This document shows, piece by piece, positions 45,301 to 54,300 of a DNA stretch of 64,000 bases; positions within the stretch are counted from its first letter, which is position 1, and each line of letters opens with the position of its first letter. The stretch lies in NCBI GenBank assembly GCA_916610825.1, contig OU744453.1:16828241-16892240 (forward strand). Reading direction: 5' to 3'. This stretch comes from Haliclystus octoradiatus. Taxonomy: Eukaryota > Cnidaria > Staurozoa > Stauromedusae > Haliclystidae. A program made the translations under genes and the position numbers. The notes under the pieces were generated by a model. The model worked only from the letters and a program-made list of their open reading frames with translations. It ran no database searches and was not told where the DNA came from.

Positions 45301-48300
45301 AAGCATGTTTTGATTCCAAAATACCAAATAAATCTTGTGCAGCAAATCTATAATAGTAAATAACAACAAATGAAATTGATGATCTAAGACCAGTAAAACG
45401 AAAGCTAACTGGTTTGAAATTATGCAAAATTTCAAAACTACGAAATAGTGCTTAAAAATTGCACACCATCTTGAATGGGTTACAACATTCAAAGATTAAA
45501 ACATTGGATTCACAAACTTCAAAGTAAAATGGACTGATTGATATCAAGTTTTTCATCAACTGTTCATGAACAGCTCAAGAAGACTTAAGCCCTGGGCAAA
45601 CGACGGCAACATTTGATCAACAAATCTGTTTTTTGTCTGACGTGTGTTGTTTGTGTTTTGAAGCAGTCTTTTCAGGAGAGACTAAACGACAAGGATTTTC
45701 TCAAGACTTTTCTAGAAAAAGTCAGATTGAGCTTAAAAAGAAGCCATGGAGAAGCAACAACATCGAAAAAGTTCAATACATTTCAAACAAAATGGTTCTA
45801 ATGGATAACGAAGACGTTCGATAACAAAAATCCTTGGGAAGACTTTGGCCATCAAACACGATGAGACATATAAAATACACAATGCAACACGTCAGACAAA
45901 ATCGAAAGAGTGGCTAAACGACAAGGACTTTCGAAGGATTTAAAAGTTGCGCGAATGTTGCCATCGTTTGTCCAGGGATTTAGCCTGCGTGCAGCCAGAC
46001 ATTTTCTTTGTAGAGTCAATCTGCACATTAGTGGCCAAGTTCAGTGTACTGATTGTTTTTTCCACTACCACTTTATTGATAGTGTGTTGTGATTGGCAGT
46101 TAAATATGTGAACAAATGGCAAATATTTTAAATATTGAAAATTTTAAATGACAGGAAATCACACAACGTAAATATTTATTTAATATTAATTCAGTAGAAA
46201 CACTTGGTATGCGATAGTCCACCAATACCCAGATATACAAAATAAATGCCTGTCTGCAAGCAGGTTAACAAAAATTTGGTTATTTAACCACCCATTAAGA
46301 GGGTGTTGCATCAAAACGATATAAACTTCATGGAGTGGTGAACTTCATGAGCCGTATTTTCAGAGATACTATTCGGTCAGATTGTCTGATGCTCGATTGA
46401 AAAATAAATAACTTATGAACAAATTATACAGAAATAAATGAATTTACAAGACAAGTAGCCTTTTTTGAAAAACGTTTAGAATTTGGAGATAGTCCCTGTC
46501 AAAAAAAGTTCCGCAGTTCATGAACAGTTCATAAACAGTTCATGAACTTTCACAAACAGTTTATGAACAGTTTATGAAAATTTGGGGCCATTTCAATGTT
46601 CATGAACTCCTGAATTGTTTTTCGCAGGGGAGAATTCTATTTCGATTCCATGGAACTAAGTTATTACCCTTAGCATTCACTGAATGTGAATTCTTCCACA
46701 GTAACAATAAAAACAAGGCTGTTTATTATTATTGACCCAATAAAATGTAGAATATTGAATTAAGTCTTAAAAGATTTCGATGAATATTAGTCAGTAGGTC
46801 ATAATTTCTTGTCATAACCATTGCGAAAAACGTTCACAAGTTCATGCACGTTCAATCGTCCAAAAGTTCATGAAGTTTCAGGCAATTTCACATTCATGAA
46901 CTGGTTTATGAAATATTCATGAACTCTTCATTAACTCACAACAAAATATGTTAATGAACTGTTCATGAAGTTCATGAAATTTTTGACATACTTACTTTTT
47001 ATAATTACAAAAGTCACAGCTCTCCTTTGATTCGTCAATATACTGTTGCAATCTGTTAAATAGTAATAACATAACTGCTTTAATACAAAACCATATGAAG
47101 ACTAGAATGATAATAATAATCTTTATTTCAATTAGTTTTGAATATTATAACATACGTATATGAGTGGCGTACACCTTTTAAAGGAGCAACATTGACCAGT
47201 GGTTGCTACGAGCTCAACTTGAATTAAGCCTAGCGTAAATTCATCGATCAATGTCAGTCATGGTTTAGTATTATTTCAGGCACAGAAACAATACAAACAA
47301 CAAACATGAACGGGACTCTAAGCACGTAGAGCCAACCGGTCAAATTTTCCCCTTAAAGCACAAGTGCTTGTCTATTTATGAGACGAGTTATTCAAACTAG
47401 CATTGAGATCAAATTACAATGGATAATTACGAAAAATATGTGTGCAACGATGAGAAATAAACCCCGGCCTTCCACACAAAGATGGAGACATTCATTGATT
47501 CAATCGACTGCTCATGAGAAGTTTATGAAATTTATAAATGTTTATGAGCTGTTAATCTTATAAACAGTTCGTCATAGCAAATAGACAGCTAAATGATGCA
47601 AAATGGGACATTTTCAAACTATTTACAACCGAACAGCCAGTAAGACAGAACAGATATAAAGAGCATACTACACAGAGCAAACCCATTCAAATAGCAATTT
47701 AGGAGATTATGAGAAGTTCACAAATAGTTCATGAACGCCAAATGGCCCCAATTATCATTCACTGTTCATGAACTCCTGAACTGCTTTTCGCAGGGGTACT
47801 CTTTGAGAATGAAATGGGTATGTTACGAAGGCTAGCTATAGTAGTAGAATTATGTCATTTTCTTACCTATCCGCTTCTCCACCTCCTGCGACACCAGGTC
47901 GCATGGATCTTACAGGATTGAAAACAACACTTTCTTGTGTAATAACATTATCAACAAATAAGATATTCTAGAAATTTAAAAACATTAAAAACTCTGAAAT
48001 TCCAAAAACGCATATCAGCAAGTTATAATAGAAGGAGTCAAAGACTACACATTCTCAGGATTTTTAGTTTATTTGTCTGATGATTGCGTAAGCATGGGAC
48101 TGTTAGCAACAATTATAAATGTGTAGTCTTTGACTCCTTTTATTATATTTAGCTCTGTTAAATGACATTGAGCACTATCTTTTGCTGTTAGATAATATCA
48201 TAATTAATTAGATAATATCAAATTATCAGCTAAGTAGAAGTTATGTAGAAGATGCTCATGAACGGAAAAAGAGTGGAATTTCCTCGCACAATAAATAAAA

Positions 48301-51300
48301 TTGATAACTAGTTCCTGTAAAATTTGAGTTAGTTCACATTTTTTATGTAACCATATAGTTTTATCATGTTTTTGATGTTCTCTGTTGTTTTAAATCAATT
48401 ATAGTACTATATAATCCCTAGCAGTGATGTGGGAAAAAACATGTATGGTTATCAGTTTATAGGCCTACCAAATAAATAATGATAATGATGGTTCATGGAA
48501 TTTAAGTTGATTAGGGGGCAGAAGAGTTCCACAAAAGTTTAAGTTTACTGACGGTAAGATAAAAGACATTTTCCAACGGCATTACATTTTTTAATTGTTC
48601 ATAAATTTTAAATGGACCGATTTTCATGAAGTTGCTTGTGACCTTTTCACTGAAATAATTCATAAAGTGTTCATGAAGAAAGTCTTGATAAAGAACTCGT
48701 GAAAAAGTCCACCCTAATGGGGACATTTAAAACCCTGCAAAAACAGTTCAGAAATTCATGGATAGTTTATGAACGCTACAATGGACCAATTTTAATGAAC
48801 TGTTTATGAACTGATCATAAACACCTGGTTTATGAACTGATCATAAACACCTGAACTGTTTCACATGTGAAAAAAATCCACGAGTTTATGAACAGTACAT
48901 GAAGTTCATGAACTTTCATGAACAGTTAATGAACATTTTTCGTGGGTTCATAAACAGTTCATGAGCATTTTTTGTGGGTTCATGAACAATTCATGAACAA
49001 TCACAAAGACATCATGAACACTTCATGAACCGGTTCAGGAACTGGCTCATGAATATGAAATTGCCTGACAGTTCATGAACTTTTGGCCACTTTCATTTTC
49101 ACTTCAATTTACATAAACTTCTGGGCAACCCATGAACTTAGTTTTGCAGTGGTTATGGAAGAGGGATGTTCATGAACTCATTACATGAACACATCAATTA
49201 CTTTTTGCGAGGGGGCAAGTGTCTAATTCTATAACAACAAATTACAATCAGTAAATTGACCAACTTTAATTCCATGATGTAAACCCAAAATAATTTGAAA
49301 GCAAAAATAGAATTACTTGGAGAATTTTTTCTTGTGCAATGAAATTAGACAAACAAATTGTAGACAAATATAAAACAAACTTAATGCAATACCCCCAAAG
49401 TTGAATGTACCTGATTTTGAGTTCTTTCCACTAATCTTTCATTATCTTGTAGCCATTTTTTGACCTACAATTTGAAATATATAAATAATTCAAAATATTA
49501 GAAATTATCTGAAAGCAATGTCAATATTTGATAGAGCTAGCTGTTCAATTCCTCTGATTTAATACTGATGTCTGTTTGTATAACAAATCATTTCTAAGAT
49601 TTTATTTTTATCTGTGATCTGTTAGTGACTAATGTCGCTGCCCGTGTTGTGTGGAGATTTCAGATTTAATTCGTTTCCATCGCAACAAACCTGACCTATT
49701 TGCAGAGCTGTTTTAAGCTTTTTTAAACATGGTTTGAGAACAGCTGGTAAGAGCGTTCTAATAAAATATTATCAACCCCGATAAAACAAGTCAATACACA
49801 ATCTAAAAGCAAAAGACAGAACCTATGGAAAGGCAAACGACAAGGAGTTTCAAAGGATATCAAAGTCAGTAGAACGTTACCATACCATAGTCAAAAGTTT
49901 ACTTGAGTAAAATCATTAATTGACTACCACAAGTGTACTCAACGCATAATTCTATTTTGGAATAGTTTAAATGATGAAGTTGTATCAGCCCCATATGCCT
50001 ATTCATCCAAATTTTTAGTTAAAATTGTAGACTTGAAAAAATTATGTAAATTATACCCCTAAAATTAGTGTAGCTTGCTACATGTATTTGCGTTTAAACG
50101 TGTTACAAATACACAATATACATACAACATACATAATCTGACTATAGCAGAGAGACTTGGTTAGCGCTTTGTGATATCTTGCAAGAATACCCCTGCAAAA
50201 AACAGTTTAGGAGTTCATGAACAGTTTGTGAACAGTTCATGAGATGTTCATGAACTCTTTGTGTAAGTTCACAAACTTATGATTAACATTCCATGAAAAT
50301 TTCATGAAAATTGGAGCGATTTAAAGTTCATGAACTGCTCATGAAGTGTCCGTATTTCATGAACAGTTCATGAAAATTAGAGCAAATTAACGTTCATGAA
50401 CTGCTCATCAGCTGTCTGTAAAGGTTCACAATCTTATCATGAACATTTCATGAACATGAACTCTTAAAATGTTAATGAGGTAATGTTACAGGGGTTTAAT
50501 AAGCCTAACGTCAAAAAGTCAAAACAACCATTTCATCTTTCACGTCACATAAAAAATTTTAAATCTCATGTTTACGGTAATAAGTCTAGGCCATACACAA
50601 ACCTTTATCATGAATGTTTCTGATATTTTTATATGCGCCATTTTTCCACGAAAATGGTAAATCGATTGGAATATTTCAAAGTATTCCCTGCAATAAAAAT
50701 ATGTTATATGTAGACTAATAATTGCTTTAAGTTGCTACGTAAGTAACATTAGAAGCAGTGAATTATAAGGCATGTGTAAATTTTTGTTGAATCAAGATGT
50801 GGTTGAATTTTGAAAAAGGTTGGGTAAAAGCTGCATTAGGCTATTGCTATGTGAGATATTTCTTTCGGACAGAACTTTACAGTAATAGGCCTACCCCTGC
50901 GATAAACGGTTAAGGAGTTCATAAATGTTTCATGAGTTACGTTAAAAAGACCAAAATTTTCATGAATTGTTCATGAACTGTTCGTGAGGGTTCATGAACT
51001 GTTCATGAACTGTCCGTGAGGGTTCATGAACTGTTCATGAACTCCTGAACAGTTTATCAAAGGGGTACAGACATATTTGAAGAATATTCATCTATCTTGT
51101 CATCCATGTGTCACCACGAATTTTTGATATACTAAATCACTACTGAAAACATACTGAAAACCTATTGGAATAATTTTGGGTACTTAAATCATGCTGAAAT
51201 TCACTAGACACAATCTAGATTATTTTCCTTCTAATGAAATATTACTAAAACGAACCTTATACAGTGAAACATGTATATAACAGCCAGCTACTAGAGGTAG

Positions 51301-54300
51301 ACAAATGGAACATTATAGACAGGTAGCCTTTATATACAGGTTTGATTCAATAGAAAACAATATTTCAGACATTGCAAGAGTGACCATTATAGACAGGTGG
51401 CCACTGAATAGAGGTGATCTTTATAACAGGTTTGATTGTAATTTGAAAGCTACTGAAAAATGCCCAATTTAGTAGCTTATTCAGAACGTTTTCAGATGGT
51501 TTTAAGATTTCAAAATTTGTCAAAATCAAGAATATCAGCAACAAATAACAGATTTGAAGAAGAACGAAAACGACAAAAGTTTACATCGGGATAAAAATAG
51601 TCTGAAATCAATGACAAGGTTGAAAAATCTCCAACAGGCCGATGTTTAGAGGAGGTGGTCTGATGTGAAATCAGAATAGATTCCCAGGCGAAAATCATCC
51701 TTCTTGGATTCCTCGCCTTTTTATTCCAAGTTTTAACAAATCAAACGGTTTTTTGAAGATTTTTTATAGATCATAGCCCCCTCTTAAGGGGAGTTAGCTT
51801 CCTAGTCAAGAAAATCCTGGGGCAACACCTACCTACCCCTCATCATCATCATCTTTATTTATTTATTTTCACTCGTATTCTACTGTTTAGCATAAATACA
51901 AAAACAGTTACCGTTAAAAAAGCGCGATATGTTTTACAGAATGACGAGTATGGTAAAATAGCAATTAATTAAAGTATTAAATAATTGTAACTAAGAAGTA
52001 AGAAGTAACTAAGAATTTAAAATGGTATATACTTAAATAAATAAGATTTAAAAAGTTAAAATATCTGGAGTAGGCTACACTGACTAACTGACATAAATAG
52101 ATCCTGCTATATACTCACTTGCATTTTGCATTTTGCTTACTAGCTACGGTATCATAAGCCTTTTCAAGTCCTTCTATACTAGTCGGTGGATTGTTTTCAA
52201 AGCAGATATTAGCAAGTAATTCCTGCAATTTATAAAATAAATACACTGTCACTATTTGACTGGCAGTCCCAGCCATTATGGATACCAACGCATGCGTATC
52301 ATAAGCGAACAGTAACTTACAATTACTTTGGAATATAAATAATGAAAACAAATTAAAAATTGGGAGCAACCTGGACTCAGCTGATGAAACAGAATTGAAT
52401 TTAACCTTGACTGGGTGATTATCAAGTGACCGGACCCCAGTGATGTGAGAATTACTTTTGAAAAGTAATAAATTACGTTACAAATTACTTTTCCTCAAAA
52501 GTAACTAATTACATTACTAATTACTTCAGCCTAAAAAGTAATTGATTACAATTACTAATTACTTTACCAAAAAAGTAATTAATTACTAATTACTTCATGA
52601 TTACTTTAACTTGTGAAACAAAAGATATTGCCTGCCTTTCGATAAAGACATGTCTAGTTTTGACAATCATGGCGGCCATCTTGTTTTTTTACGAAGGGGA
52701 ACGATCGATTTGATAATATTAATTTAATACTGGTGACTTCAGCAGAAGATAAATTGACGTTGAAAACTTTTTAATAAAGTTGACAAATAAATGGTTTCAT
52801 TTGATTTATCAAAATGGTTTATTTTTGTCTTATCAATCTATTCATATAGCCATAAATTTTACATCATCTTTTCAATATTCAAAACTCACTCAAATAAAAA
52901 GTGAAAAACTATGGAATCTATTGATCAACAGAACAATGTCAGAACAGAGAAGAATAGGTTATGGGATAGGGTATATTGGTAATATATCACACAATTCACC
53001 TGGTTTGAATAGCTCTCGTGAAAGCTGCAAATAATGTGAGATTACATCGCAGACAGAACAATAAAAAGCGGAACTTAGTGACAGCAGCGCAAGTGAAAAT
53101 TATCACAAGACAACAAAGCAAATATTTTGTAATCATAAAAGTAATTTGAAAAGTAACGTCAATTACTTTCTCTCAAATAATACTCGCTACTTCAAAAAGT
53201 AATCAATTAGATTACTTATTACTTTTCTCAAAAAAGTAACTAATTACTCCTAAAATTACTCCAAAAGTAACGAGTAACGAGTAACGCGTTACTTTAGTAA
53301 CGAGTATTTACAACACTGCCGGACCCTAACCCTAAACGGGTGGTTATCACGTGATCGGACCCTAAACCTAACCCTAACCCTTGGACTAGTGAAACACGTG
53401 ATCGAGTGAATGACATAATTGACTGTCTGCGCATGTGCACTTGAATATATAATGGCTGCGGTTGCTGGTCAAATACACACTTTGAAATAAATATTACCAT
53501 GATGTGTCATTTTTCATCAGATGAAGTACAGTATAGAATGTAAGGAATATAAAAAGGCATAAAAAATGCCTACCCTTGAAGAGTTATGAACTCAAAACAA
53601 ATTTTGTAAGGGTTATTTCATAAAAGCTATAGCCTACTTCCACACATGCATTCAAAACTTGAAAACTATAACATAATTTTTTCTAGTAGCCTATAGAGAA
53701 AAAAATGTGGCCAAAAACTAGCAATGGCATAGTTTTTATTTGATTAAGAATTTGACTAGTTCATTTCATCAACGTTGAAGGGGCGTTATTGACCGGCGAT
53801 AATTGTTTTGAAAAAAGTGTATTTTTTTCAAAACCTCACTTTCAAACACCAGTTGTGACATCACCAATTCGGTTTTGAGTTTTCATAGTGATGAAATCTG
53901 GAATATATTGCATCACGAGAAGTGTTTTGATGCCAGTGAAACTACAAAGAACTGTTTTGTGATTTCCAAGACCGTTTATCAAAGATGTAATATGGAATAT
54001 AGAATTTTGTTGAAAGAAGAAAGCATAATGTAGATAGTTGAACACATTTGATATTGTTTTTTGTTTACAAATCTATGAATGTGATATTTCTTGCAACGAA
54101 GAAACATATCGAATCTAGCTTCATTTTGACAACATCAAGTCAACAGCGATATTTCTGTATTTCAATTACACTGACAGTACTGAGCCTCGATTGAAACAAA
54201 ATAAATATCATATGTGATTTCTGGGTGTTTGGATATCATGGTTTGCTACAAAATTAATTCCAACTGAATACTGACTGTTGCCAAGCCGTTTGTTTTTTTG

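Noticed and set aside
45613..45824. Overlapping small plus-strand ORFs
   Set aside because: They lie in the CCCTGG MITE, which has matching inverted ends and no coding signature.
53294..53500. Gly/Leu-repeat ORF (GLGLGLGS)
   Set aside because: Translation of a CCTAACCCTAA-like repeat next to the hAT element.
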